A stretch of 64,000 nucleotides of DNA from a bacterium (GCA_022839105.1 JALHDH010000009.1:5499-69498), one strand, 5' to 3'; counted from the first letter of the stretch, positions 16,833 through 25,983 are shown. Made by a program: numbers and translations. Notes: a model not told the origin generated them from the sequence alone.

Positions 16833-18773
16833 ATGGCCTGTGTCGGCGAATCTGCCCCCCGCCCTGGCTCCAACCCACCCCCGCCGCCTTCAGGCTCCGG
16901 GGTCCCGATCCGACTCTGGGAGATCCTCGCCGTGGCCGCCGTGGCGGCCGTGTTCCTGGGCCTGGACTTCGCCTGGATCGACCTTCACCACGACTTCCTG
17001 TACGACGACGCCCATCCCCACCTGATGCACCTGGTCGGGCTGGCCTGGCGGCCGCTGGAGACCCCCTATCCCTATCCCCCGCTCCCCTATCGCGTGGTGC
17101 TGGCCGGCTGGAACCTCCTGGGCATGGACATCCGCGTCGCCCAGAAGAGCCTGGCCTGCTGCTCGGTCCCCTTCGTCTTCGCGACGTGGGCCTGGGCCCG
17201 CTTCCACCTCAAGCCGACGGGAAGCCTCCTGGTTGCCCTGGTGGCCGCAGGCGCCCCCTGGCTGACCACCTACGGGCGCCTCCTGGGCCTGGAGGTGATC
17301 TCGGCCGCCTGCCTGGCAGGATTGATGGCTGCCCTGGCCTGGAGTCGGGGATTCACCCGGCCCCTCCCGACCCTCCTGATCGGCCTGGGGGCTGGAGCCG
17401 GCCTGCTCGCCTCGCTCCAGTTCCTCTCCTTCGCCCTGCTCCCCTGGCTTGTTGCGGGAGTGCGGACCTGGAGGGGCGGCCGGACCGCCCGAGTCCTGCT
17501 GCTCGGCGCCGCCGGGGTGGCCTGCCTGGTCCTGCTCGTGTTGGCCCCGTTCTCGGAGCGGGAACAACCTCCGACCCAGGCCTGGGTGGCGACGATCGGC
17601 CTGGCCCTGCTGCTTGTTGCACTGGCCGGATGGCTCCGGCACAGCGACTCCCCGAGCCCCGGCCTCTGGAATCCGGGAGCGGGACTGGCCCTCTCGGTGG
17701 GCCTGGCCCTGGTTCTGAGCCTGCCGTGGTATCTGGACAACTTCGCCTCGATCCAGGCCCGAGGTCTGGACACGGTCGGCCATCCCCACTCACTGGGGGT
17801 GACCCTGCCTCAGTACCTGCTCCAGATCGGGACGACCTGGACGGGGGCCTTCCTGCTCCTGCCCTTCTCGATGGTGGCCTGCCTGCGCACCAGGAGCCTG
17901 CGCGACAGCGTCCTGACGGCCCTGGCCGCCACTGCGCTGGGAGTCCTGGCCATCGCGGATTCAGGAGCCCGCTGGCTGCCCCGCTACATCCTGAGTGCCA
18001 CCCCCCTCCTGGTCTTCGCAGGGATGGCCCCGCTGGCCTGGCAGGTCGACCGGCTGGGAAGGCTCCTCAAGGCCGGCATCCTGATCGGCGCCCTGGCCCT
18101 GTCCCTGATGCAGGTGGGCTCCTTCCTGTGGGCGCCGGGGGCCCTCCCCCTGAACCTGCGTCAGGCCCCCTCCCTCACCCTGGGTCGGATCGTGCGGACT
18201 CTTCCCCCCAATCCGGTGCCCTATCCCTGGGAGGCGGTGCTGGCCCACCGACCCGCCGGACTGCTGGTCTGCGATCTCTTTCCGGAAGGCCGTTCCTGGA
18301 GCGTCCCTGCGGATCGCCTCGAGGCCCTGGCCGGCCTCCGGGGCCTCGAGATGCGCTTCGAAATCCGCCGAGCCGGATCCCCGGCGCCCCCCCCGGACCC
18401 GAGGGGATTCGACTTCCTGCTCCTGATCCGACCGGAAGGGATCCCTCGGGAACAGGCTTTCCGGGACTTCCCCTGGCTCGAGGTCTATCAGCCCGTCCAG
18501 AGCTGGAGGATGGCCCATCCTCCAGCCTGGTGCACCCCTCCGTGGGAGACCGCCTACCCGCCCTGCGCGAGCTCCGGCCACCGCTTCGAGATCCAGCTCC
18601 TTCGAAGGACAGGTGATGCCGAGACCTCCAGCGGAACGCTCCCAGGGCTCCTCCAGGACCCCACCACTCCCGAACCCCGGACGGCCCCGGCCAGGGAAGT
18701 TCAGTGGGCCCCGTCGGGGATGATCTCCGAAAGACATGTATCGGTCCAGTGGGAGCCTGGGAAGGTGGATTGA
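16833..18773 (+). CDS. GT39/ArnT-like membrane glycosyltransferase
   Basis: The 646 residues hold about 10-12 hydrophobic helices in the N-terminal two-thirds and a soluble C-terminal domain, the topology of GT-C enzymes that use polyprenyl-phosphate sugars. The first extracytoplasmic loop has an acidic pair in DLHHDFLYDDAHPHLMH, matching the catalytic-loop position of dolichyl-phosphomannose/ArnT relatives. Acceptor (lipid A, protein or glycan) cannot be read. The ATG at 16833 has AGGTGA nine bases upstream. The last 73 bases overlap the convergent discoidin-like gene. Confidence 0.75.
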   Translation: MACVGESAPRPGSNPPPPPSGSGVPIRLWEILAVAAVAAVFLGLDFAWIDLHHDFLYDDAHPHLMHLVGLAWRPLETPYPYPPLPYRVVLAGWNLLGMDIRVAQKSLACCSVPFVFATWAWARFHLKPTGSLLVALVAAGAPWLTTYGRLLGLEVISAACLAGLMAALAWSRGFTRPLPTLLIGLGAGAGLLASLQFLSFALLPWLVAGVRTWRGGRTARVLLLGAAGVACLVLLVLAPFSEREQPPTQAWVATIGLALLLVALAGWLRHSDSPSPGLWNPGAGLALSVGLALVLSLPWYLDNFASIQARGLDTVGHPHSLGVTLPQYLLQIGTTWTGAFLLLPFSMVACLRTRSLRDSVLTALAATALGVLAIADSGARWLPRYILSATPLLVFAGMAPLAWQVDRLGRLLKAGILIGALALSLMQVGSFLWAPGALPLNLRQAPSLTLGRIVRTLPPNPVPYPWEAVLAHRPAGLLVCDLFPEGRSWSVPADRLEALAGLRGLEMRFEIRRAGSPAPPPDPRGFDFLLLIRPEGIPREQAFRDFPWLEVYQPVQSWRMAHPPAWCTPPWETAYPPCASSGHRFEIQLLRRTGDAETSSGTLPGLLQDPTTPEPRTAPAREVQWAPSGMISERHVSVQWEPGKVD

Positions 18774-19309
18774 ACCAGGACCCGCACCTTGTCCCCCGGT
18801 CGCACCAGGATCTCGGGGAAGGAGACCCTCTGGACGCCCGGGGCGTCCAGCAGGTGGATGCGCAGAAGAGGGGTCCGGTTGAGCTCGAGGCGCAGCACCC
18901 TCACCCGCGAGTTCTTCCGCCAGATCTCAGGGGTCTTCCCGTACCCGTTGTAGACGCGGAATCCACGCATGGGAATGCCCTGCTCGAGGTTGCGGGCCGA
19001 CTTGAAGTTCCATTCCAGCCACTCGCCGGCGCCCTTGCTGGCCCAGCAGGTCTTCTCGGAGCCATCCTCCAGGCGAGAAGCGTCATAGTGGTTGCCCTTC
19101 TCGGGGGGCAGGAAGGAGCTCACCGCCAGGCTCCAGCCGATGGCACAGGCCAGGCTGCAGCCTGCGAAATCCCGGACCTTCGCCTCCGGCTCCAGGACGG
19201 CCTGGACCTCGGGAAGGCCAGCCAGGACGGGCATGCCCAGGGAAAACCAGAGAATCCCCAGCAACAGGGCCAGACGAGGGAGCCCGGACCGCGAGTTCAT
19301 GAAGCGCAT
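18701..19309 (-). CDS. Exported discoidin-like (NADase-type F5/8 C) domain protein
   Basis: A hydrophobic N-terminus (LALLLGILWFSLGMPVLA) is a probable signal peptide. The body has ASRLEDGSEKTCWASKGAGEWLEWNF, then RGFRVYNGYGKTPEIWRKNSR, the pattern of the carbohydrate-binding discoidin-like domain named after the NAD-glycohydrolase translocation domain. It is 202 residues with no enzyme domain. The start lies three bases after the ankyrin gene stop, and its GGAGGG site is inside the ankyrin 3' end, so translation is likely coupled. A surface or periplasmic binding role is inferred. Confidence 0.7.
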   Translation of the reverse strand: MRFMNSRSGLPRLALLLGILWFSLGMPVLAGLPEVQAVLEPEAKVRDFAGCSLACAIGWSLAVSSFLPPEKGNHYDASRLEDGSEKTCWASKGAGEWLEWNFKSARNLEQGIPMRGFRVYNGYGKTPEIWRKNSRVRVLRLELNRTPLLRIHLLDAPGVQRVSFPEILVRPGDKVRVLVQSTFPGSHWTDTCLSEIIPDGAH

Positions 19310-19312
19310 CCC

Positions 19313-20154
19313 CTAGCTTCCCTCCTGCAGAAGACGAACTGCCTCCAGATGACCGCGAGCTCGCGCGATCTCCAGGGCGGTCCGCCCCTGACGGTTGCGC
19401 AGGCCCCGGGAGGCTCCCGCATCCAACAGGGCCTTCACCACCGCCGGGTTTCCCTGGGCCGCGGCCTTCATCAGGGCGTGGAGCCATCCTGGGAAGCCTG
19501 GTCCACGCGAGCGCCCGACTCCAGCAGCAGAAGGACCGGACGGGACTGGCCCGCCGCCGCGGCCAGGTGCAGGGGGGTCAGGCCCTCGGGAGTCTCCCCA
19601 TCCACCGGCACTCCCAGCTCGACCACCGCCTTCATCGACTCCATGTGCGCACCTCGAGCCAGAAGATGCAGCACGCTGGCTCCGCGCATCCGGGCCTGGA
19701 GATCGGCGCCCCGGGCCACCAGGAGCCGAAGGACCTCGGCGCGACGGGCCTCGTCCAGGCTGCCGATCTCGGCCACCGAGTGCACGATGGCGTAGCCGCC
19801 CGAACTGCGGGCGTCGGGATCGGCACCGGCGTCCAGCAACCGGGCCATGACCTCGAGCTGCCCCCCGGTCGAGGCCCAGTCCAGCGGAGTCCGCCCCGAG
19901 CGATCCCGCGGGTCGACCGAGGCCTTCCGAGCCAACAGGTACTCCACCACCTCGTTCCTCCCCCGGGAGGCCGCCTGATGCAAGGCCGTCTCGCCCAGAT
20001 ATCCCGACTGGTCGACCGGGATCCCCTGGACCTCCAGCAGTTCACGGACCCGGGCCAGGTTTCCCGAGGCCGCCGAATCGTGCACGGGCCCGGCCAGGGC
20101 CGGGAGGGCGAAAAGCGACAAGAGCAACACGACGAGTGGGGTTCCAATGCGCAT
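19313..20154 (-). CDS. Exported ankyrin-repeat protein, frameshifted near its 3' end
   Basis: It starts with a clear signal peptide (MRIGTPLVVLLLSLFALPALA) and continues as five or six ankyrin repeats, each with the usual G-TALH/TPL..A..G core. The frame closes at a TGA at 19471-19473 in the middle of a repeat (DGSTP). One extra base in the preceding C-run would restore reading into MKAAAQGNPAVVKALLDAG and on to a TAG at 19313, completing two more repeat helices. The coordinates cover both parts. It diverges from catalase across 142 bases, recalling the AnkB-catalase pairing in Pseudomonas, where a periplasmic ankyrin protein supports catalase activity. Confidence 0.8.
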
Positions 20155-20296
20155 GGAGAGGACTTCGCCCTTCCAGCCGGGTCGACCTGTGCCTTCCAAA
20201 GCGTGCCGAAGGAGTGCCGACCTCCCGAAGGAAGGCGTTCCCCGGTCCAGAACATGGAGTCTCCCGCATGTCGAATTCCACCCCCAGGAGGACCGA

Positions 20297-21817
20297 ATGG
20301 CAGACCACAAGACGAATGTTCCCCGCATGACCAACGCGGTCGGCGCCCCCGTGGCGGACAACACCCATATCCTGACCGCCGGCTCCCGCGGCCCGCAACT
20401 CCTCCAGGACGTCTGGTTCCTCGAGAAACTGGCCCACTTCGACCGGGAGGTGATCCCCGAGCGGCGCATGCACGCCAAGGGAAGTGGCGCCTTCGGCCAC
20501 TTCACCGTGACCCACGACATCACCCGATACACCCGCGCCAGGCTCTTCTCGGAGGTGGGAAAGCAGACCCCCGTCTTCGTCCGCTTCTCGACGGTGGCCG
20601 GGGAGCGCGGGGCGGCCGACGCCGAGCGGGACATCCGTGGTTTTGCCATCAAGTTCTATACCGAGGAGGGGAACTGGGACCTGGTCGGCAACAACACGCC
20701 GGTCTTCTTCCTGCGCGATCCTCTGCAGTTCCCCGGCCTGAACCGGGCGGTCAAGCGCGATCCCAAGACCAACCTGCGCACCCCCCAGAACAACTGGGAC
20801 TTCTGGACGCTGCTTCCCGAGGCCCTGCACCAGATCACCATCGTGATGTCCGACCGGGGCATCCCCGCCTCCTATCGGCACATGCACGGTTTCGGCAGCC
20901 ACACCTTCAGCATGATCAACGCCGCCAACGAGCGGGTCTGGGTCAAGTTCCACTTCAAGACCCGGCAGGGGATCAAGAACCTGACCAACCAGGAAGCCGC
21001 CGAGCTGGTCGGCAGGTGCCGTGAGAGCCATCAGCGCGACCTCTTCGGGGCCATCGAGCGCGGAGAGTTCCCGAGCTGGACCCTGTACCTCCAGGTCATG
21101 ACCGAAGAGCAGGCCAAAAACCACTACGAGAACCCCTTCGACATCACCAAGGTCTGGCCCCACGGCGAGTTCCCGATGATCGAGGTGGGAATCCTGGAGC
21201 TCAACAAGAACCCCGAGAACTATTTTGCAGACGTCGAGCAGGCCGCCTTCAACCCGGCCCACGTCGTGCCGGGAATCGGCTTCTCGCCCGACAAGCTCCT
21301 GCAGGGCCGTCTCTTCTCGTATGGCGACGCCCAGCGCTACCGCTTGGGGGTGAACCACGACCAGATCCCCGTGAACTCCGCCCGATGCCCGGTGCACTCC
21401 TACCACCGCGACGGGATGATGCGCGTGGACGGGAACCTGGGCGCCACGGTGCACTACGATCCCAACAGCGAGGGCCAGTGGGCGGACAGTCCCGAGTTCC
21501 GCGAGCCGCCTTTGGACCTGGAGGGGGCCGCCTGGCACTACGACCCCAAGGACGACCCCACCGACGATGTGTTCAAGGCTCCGGGCCGGCTGTACCGGCT
21601 GATGACCGAAGAGAAGCGCTCGCTTCTGATCTCCAACACCATCGCCGACATCATGCCCGTCACCGAGAACGTGAAGTACCGCCACGTCTCCCAATGCTAC
21701 AACGCAGACGTGGAGTATGGAACCCGCCTGGCCGAGGGCCTGGGCCTGGACCTGGAGCACGTCAAGAAGCTGGCCGCCATGAGCCACGCCGAGCGGCGTC
21801 AGGCGACGCTGAAGTAG
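20297..21817 (+). CDS. katA: Monofunctional haem catalase (small-subunit type)
   Basis: Converts hydrogen peroxide to water and oxygen. The 506-residue length is that of small-subunit, clade-type catalases. The distal His is in RRMHAKGSGAFG (about residue 59), the distal Asn in GNNTPVFF, and the haem-ligand Tyr in RLFSYGDAQRYRLG (about residue 342). The ATG follows CAGGAGGACCGA. There is no signal peptide, so it is cytosolic unless exported folded. It diverges from the ankyrin gene and converges on the CoA-disulfide-reductase-like gene, with a strong hairpin between. Confidence 0.97.
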   Translation: MADHKTNVPRMTNAVGAPVADNTHILTAGSRGPQLLQDVWFLEKLAHFDREVIPERRMHAKGSGAFGHFTVTHDITRYTRARLFSEVGKQTPVFVRFSTVAGERGAADAERDIRGFAIKFYTEEGNWDLVGNNTPVFFLRDPLQFPGLNRAVKRDPKTNLRTPQNNWDFWTLLPEALHQITIVMSDRGIPASYRHMHGFGSHTFSMINAANERVWVKFHFKTRQGIKNLTNQEAAELVGRCRESHQRDLFGAIERGEFPSWTLYLQVMTEEQAKNHYENPFDITKVWPHGEFPMIEVGILELNKNPENYFADVEQAAFNPAHVVPGIGFSPDKLLQGRLFSYGDAQRYRLGVNHDQIPVNSARCPVHSYHRDGMMRVDGNLGATVHYDPNSEGQWADSPEFREPPLDLEGAAWHYDPKDDPTDDVFKAPGRLYRLMTEEKRSLLISNTIADIMPVTENVKYRHVSQCYNADVEYGTRLAEGLGLDLEHVKKLAAMSHAERRQATLK

Positions 21818-21843
21818 CCTGCCCGGACGGGCGCTGAGACGGA

Positions 21844-21876
21844 CGAGGCCCTGCCGGGGTTCCCGGCAGGGCCTCG
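21844..21876. terminator. Bidirectional hairpin terminator
   Basis: A 15-bp perfect stem (CGAGGCCCTGCCGGG with CCCGGCAGGGCCTCG) closes a 3-base loop between the convergent catalase and sulfur-transfer flavoprotein genes. It is followed only by TTCC, so it is strong in pairing but T-poor. Confidence 0.7.
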
Positions 21877-21899
21877 TTCCTGGATCCGAAGTCGATTCT

Positions 21900-24398
21900 T
21901 CAGATGAAGAGCGTGGTGCCGGCGTTCTCGTTGGCCGCGATGTAGGCGCCCACCCCGCCGTACTCGATCCCGTCGAGGAGTTCCTCCTTCTTGATGCCCA
22001 TCAGGTCCATCGACATGGTGCAGGCGATGAAGGTGACCCCCAAATCCATGGCCTTGCGCATCATGACCTCCAGCGAATCGACGTTCTTCGCCTTCATGAT
22101 CCCCTGGATCATGGCCTTGCCCAGGCCAGCCATGTTCATCTGCGAGAGGCTCAATCGTGCCGCTCCCCGAGGCATCATCATGCCGAACATCTTCTCCACC
22201 AGGGTCTTGGAGACCGGAGGCGCTTCCTCCTTGCGCAGCGCGTTGAGACCCCAGAAGGTGAAGAAGACGGTGACCCGCTTGCCCTGGGCCGCTGCTCCCT
22301 GGGCGATCACCATCGCGGCCAGGGCCTTGTCGAGATCTCCGCTGAAGAGCACGAGGGTGGCGTTCTCCTGCGTCGCGCAGGCCCCACCCCTGGAAACTGC
22401 CGCCCCGGAACGAGAGCCTTTGACGATCTCGGCGATGTGCTTGTTGCCTTCCCTGGAGAGACTGGCCAGGGTATGCCCGTTGGTCCGACACCAGGACTCG
22501 ATGTCCTTGGCGAAGCCCATGTCCGTGGTGACCACGCGAACCCGGTCTCCCTCCGCCGCCTCCCGGACGGCCTGATAGGTCGCCAGAAGCGGCCCCGGGC
22601 ACTGCAGGCCCACCGCATCGACGAGCTTGACCTGGCTGGAGGACTCCTCCGCCTCGACGGGGAGGCTCTGGCCGGTGATCTCGTCGACCTCGACGCGAGA
22701 TCCGGTGCTGGCGGCGGTGCCGAGTCGGTAGGAATAGGCCTTGAAGGTCGAGTAGCCGCCCGAGACGTTGAAGAGGCGGGTGAAGCCGTGAGCGCGGAGG
22801 ATGAGGATGGCCAGGTAGGCCCGCAGGCCGACCTGGCAGTTCACATGGATCGGAGTGTCCTTGGGGACCTGGATCTCGCCGAGCCGCTCCCGCAACTCGT
22901 CGAGTTCGATGTTCACCGCGCCGGGGAAGTGGCCCGTCGAGAACTCCGTCGGCGTACGGACATCCAGGAAGAAGGCTCCTTCGGCGGCCAGGCTCTCGAT
23001 CCGGTCGACCCCGACCACCCCATACTCCCGATTGAAGACGTTCTCGGCGATATAGCCCAGGATGTTGACGGGATCCTTGGCGCTGGAGAAGGGCGGGGCA
23101 TAGCTCAGTTCCAGATCGGCCAGATCCTGGACCTTCGCCCCCAGCTTGATGGCGGTGGCGATCACGTCGATGCGCTTCTCGGTGCCTTCCTGTCCCACCG
23201 CCTGGGCGCCCTGGACCTGACCCGTCTCGGGATGGAAGAGGAGCTTCAAGGCGATGTTGGTGGCGCCGGGATAGTAGCCGGCGTGGTTGCCCCGGTGGGC
23301 ATGGATCGCCAGGGAAGGGATCCCGCGCGTCTCCAGGGTCCGCTGGTTGTTCCCGGTGGCCGCGACGGTGAGGTTGAAGACCTTCAGGACCGAGGTCCCC
23401 AGGGATCCGCGGTACTCGACATCCCGACCGTGGATGATGTCGGCCACCAGGCGGCCCTGGCGATTGGCCGGCCAGGCCAGGGCGATGGCCGTGTCCTGCC
23501 CCGTCACGAAATCCTTGACCTGGATCGCGTCCCCGATGGCGTAGACGTCCGGCAGCTCCTGGCCGGTCTCGGCGTCCAGGGTGCGCAGCCTGGAGGTGGT
23601 GACCACGTGGCCGCGAGGCCCGAGCTTCAACCCCGCCGCCTTGGCCAGGGCGTTCTCGGGGGTCACGCCGATCGAGAGGATCACCAGATCGGCTTCCAGG
23701 GTCCGACCGGACTCCAGGTGCAGGAAGCGGCCCTTCTCGGTGAAGCGCGAGACCCCGTCGCCCAGGACCAGCTCGACCCCGTGGGCCTCCATCTCCTGGT
23801 GCACCATCTGGGCCATCTCGAAGTCCAGGGGAGCCAGGATCTGGGGCATCTTCTCGACCAGGGTGACCTTCAGGCCCCGCTCGACCAGGTTCTCGGCCAT
23901 CTCCACGCCGATGAAGCCCCCTCCCACCACCACGGCCCGGCGCGGACCGCGCTCCTGGAGGAAGCCCGCGATCGCGTCGGTGTCGGGGATATTGCGCAAA
24001 ACGAAGAGATTTTCGGCTTCGGGGAGCCCCGGGATCGGAGGCTGGATGGGGCGGGCTCCAGGCGAGAGGATCAAGACATCATAGCTCTCGGTGTAGGTTT
24101 CGCCGGTCAAGGTCCTGCGGACCGTGACGGTCCGGGCCTTCCGGTCGATCCCCGTCACCTCGCTGAAGTTCCGGATGTCCAGGTTGAAGCGCCGGGACAT
24201 CGCCGGAACGGTCTGCACGAGGAGTTTGTCGCGTTCCTGGATGACTCCGCCCAGATAGTAGGGCAGACCGCAGTTGGCGAAACTGATGTACTCGTCCCGC
24301 TCGAAGACGACGATCTGGTCTTGCTCGCTGAGCCTGCGCAGACGCGCGGCCGCGGTGGCGCCTCCGGCCACTCCCCCGACGATGAGGATCTTCTTCAT
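21900..24398 (-). CDS. CoA-disulfide-reductase-like flavoprotein fused to rhodanese, TusA and DsrE2 domains
   Basis: The 832-residue protein has four modules. Residues 1-~450 are an FAD/NAD(P)H disulfide reductase: GGVAGGATAAARLRR for FAD, a single redox Cys43 in FANCGLPYYLGG, and VVVGGGFIGVEMAENL for the nucleotide. Residues ~455-560 are a rhodanese with catalytic Cys in HVNCQVGLRAY. Residues ~590-660 are TusA with the CPGP motif at ~600. Residues ~679-832 are DsrE2-like, ending in CTMSMDLMGIKKEELLDGIE. The chain could reduce CoA-persulfides or polysulfides and pass sulfane sulfur between modules. The ATG has AAGGAAGC upstream. It neighbours catalase, consistent with redox stress or sulfur handling. 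Confidence 0.9.
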   Translation of the reverse strand: MKKILIVGGVAGGATAAARLRRLSEQDQIVVFERDEYISFANCGLPYYLGGVIQERDKLLVQTVPAMSRRFNLDIRNFSEVTGIDRKARTVTVRRTLTGETYTESYDVLILSPGARPIQPPIPGLPEAENLFVLRNIPDTDAIAGFLQERGPRRAVVVGGGFIGVEMAENLVERGLKVTLVEKMPQILAPLDFEMAQMVHQEMEAHGVELVLGDGVSRFTEKGRFLHLESGRTLEADLVILSIGVTPENALAKAAGLKLGPRGHVVTTSRLRTLDAETGQELPDVYAIGDAIQVKDFVTGQDTAIALAWPANRQGRLVADIIHGRDVEYRGSLGTSVLKVFNLTVAATGNNQRTLETRGIPSLAIHAHRGNHAGYYPGATNIALKLLFHPETGQVQGAQAVGQEGTEKRIDVIATAIKLGAKVQDLADLELSYAPPFSSAKDPVNILGYIAENVFNREYGVVGVDRIESLAAEGAFFLDVRTPTEFSTGHFPGAVNIELDELRERLGEIQVPKDTPIHVNCQVGLRAYLAILILRAHGFTRLFNVSGGYSTFKAYSYRLGTAASTGSRVEVDEITGQSLPVEAEESSSQVKLVDAVGLQCPGPLLATYQAVREAAEGDRVRVVTTDMGFAKDIESWCRTNGHTLASLSREGNKHIAEIVKGSRSGAAVSRGGACATQENATLVLFSGDLDKALAAMVIAQGAAAQGKRVTVFFTFWGLNALRKEEAPPVSKTLVEKMFGMMMPRGAARLSLSQMNMAGLGKAMIQGIMKAKNVDSLEVMMRKAMDLGVTFIACTMSMDLMGIKKEELLDGIEYGGVGAYIAANENAGTTLFI

Positions 24399-24555
24399 CT
24401 CAAGCTTCCTTTGAAAACGATCATGTTGGTCCCCCTGTCTCCTATGGATGCACTGGACCTCTGGGAGGTTCAGACCCGCCACGCCTCTCACCTTTCGAGA
24501 GCCAGGAATCTCGCTCCGGAAGGATCCTTGCGGGCCGTGGCGCACCAGGGCGGGG

Positions 24556-25983
24556 ATGTCTTCCGAGGACCGAACCCGGGCCCGAATCCTGCACCGCCTC
24601 TTCCGGGGGCGCAGGGACCTCCACGCCCGCCGCCGGCCCGGGGAGGGCTGGGACGTCGTGCCCGGACCGGCGCCCCTGGAAGAACTGGAAAGGCATGTTC
24701 GGGGAGAACTGGAGGTCGGCCTGTATGGCCAGTCCGGCTCGCCGGAATTCCTGGTCCTCAGGGCCCCGGATGCGGAGGGGGCCCAGGCTCTGCTCCGAGC
24801 CGCCCGGCTCCGGAATATTCCCCTGGCCCCGGCGGGCGACGGCCTGCAACTGTGGATTCCCTTCTCGGCGCCGGTGCCGCCCCGCGCCGCCCGCGACCTG
24901 GCCGACCACCTCCAGGCTGTGGCCGGCCTGAGGCCGGAAGTCTGGGATCCGGACTCCCCCCAGCCCCTTCCTCTGCCTCCGGATCAGCCGGGGGCCTGGG
25001 AGGAGCTCCATGACCTGGAACCCATGCCACCCTGGCGCCCCGTCCGGATCCTGGCGGAAAGGCTGGACCGCGAATATGGCCCCCTCCCCTCGTGCCAGGC
25101 CGTCCAGGCCCAGGATCCGACCTCGGGGCGTCTCCAGGTGATCCTGGGTTCCCACCTGGAGCTGCGCGGACCCGTCCCCCGCGCCCTCCAGAGCCTGCTG
25201 GAACACACCCGGATGGCCCGGACCCCCCGGGGATGGGCGCGGTGCTGGGGGCCCACGCCCTGGGGCCTGGTCGGAGCGCCCGGACTCTGGCCCGACCTGG
25301 AGCATGCCCTGGCCCGGCTGGGTTGTTCATGGCAACTGGAGGATCGCCGGCTCACCGGCCCGTCCAGCCCGCCCGGGCGTCAACCGGCCCTGCGCCAGGA
25401 GGAGTCCACCTGGCTCTCCGGCATCCTGGAGCAGGATCGCTGTCGGGTGACCTTCCCTCTCCCGGAGACCGCCCGCAGGGTGGCCCTGGCAGCCATCGCG
25501 GCCCGCCCCCGCCCCACCCTTGTGCTGACCTCGCAGGTCCAGACCTGGGTGGAGGAGATCACCCGCGAGCTGGCCCTCCCCGAGGCGAGGATCGGAATCC
25601 TGGATGGCGAGAAGGCCCGACTGGGCTCCCTGGTCACGGTGGCTTCCTGGTCTGCACTGTTCAAACGGGATCTCTCGGAGCTGGCTTGCCACGTGGGCTG
25701 CCTGATCCTGGACCCGGGAGCCGACCTCTCGGGCCCGGCGCTGATCGAGGTGGTCCGCCAGTTTCCGGTGCGTTGGGTCCTGACCCTGGAGAACCCGGAC
25801 TGGAGCGCCTCACCGGCCATGCGCCAGGCCTGGCTGGGGGATCGGCTCCGGCCCCAGACGCGAGCATTCCGGCCCGCTCCCGTCGCCAGCGAGGAGGAGA
25901 CGCCGCCCTCCCCCGCTCCGAGGCGCAGGCGTTCCCGACGCTCCAGCGACTCCTCCGAGCAGTTGTTCCTCTCCTTCGAATGA
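24556..25983 (+). CDS. Degenerate TOTE-type primase-helicase relic, probably inactive
   Basis: The 475 residues appear to follow the architecture of TOTE conflict-system proteins (archaeo-eukaryotic primase plus SF2 helicase), with the active sites gone. Primase part: LFRGRRDLHARR (15-26) and HVRGELEVGLYG (47-58) are retained; the usual metal-binding D-x-D strand reads FLVLRAPD (65-72); the SRSG-x-G-x-HVW strand reads APAGDGLQLWIPFSAPVP (91-108). Helicase part: the P-loop position is TFPLPETARR (299-308), motif Ia TLVLTSQVQTW is retained (321-331), DECHH reads LDPGADL (385-391), and the TATP position reads LENPD (411-415). The C-tail is basic and ends in QLFLSFE. ATG preceded by GGGCGGGG. The alignment is from memory. 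Confidence 0.6.
   Translation: MSSEDRTRARILHRLFRGRRDLHARRRPGEGWDVVPGPAPLEELERHVRGELEVGLYGQSGSPEFLVLRAPDAEGAQALLRAARLRNIPLAPAGDGLQLWIPFSAPVPPRAARDLADHLQAVAGLRPEVWDPDSPQPLPLPPDQPGAWEELHDLEPMPPWRPVRILAERLDREYGPLPSCQAVQAQDPTSGRLQVILGSHLELRGPVPRALQSLLEHTRMARTPRGWARCWGPTPWGLVGAPGLWPDLEHALARLGCSWQLEDRRLTGPSSPPGRQPALRQEESTWLSGILEQDRCRVTFPLPETARRVALAAIAARPRPTLVLTSQVQTWVEEITRELALPEARIGILDGEKARLGSLVTVASWSALFKRDLSELACHVGCLILDPGADLSGPALIEVVRQFPVRWVLTLENPDWSASPAMRQAWLGDRLRPQTRAFRPAPVASEEETPPSPAPRRRRSRRSSDSSEQLFLSFE

Noticed and set aside
19469..19480. Programmed frameshift in the ankyrin gene
   Set aside because: CCC-TGA resembles a +1 slip site, but the needed shift is -1, and there is no slippery heptamer or downstream stem. 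A deletion or sequencing error is simpler.
22437..25013. An 858-codon plus-strand frame across the four-module flavoprotein
   Set aside because: It is antisense to well-conserved domains and its product is low-complexity. It also runs in another frame through the primase-helicase relic.
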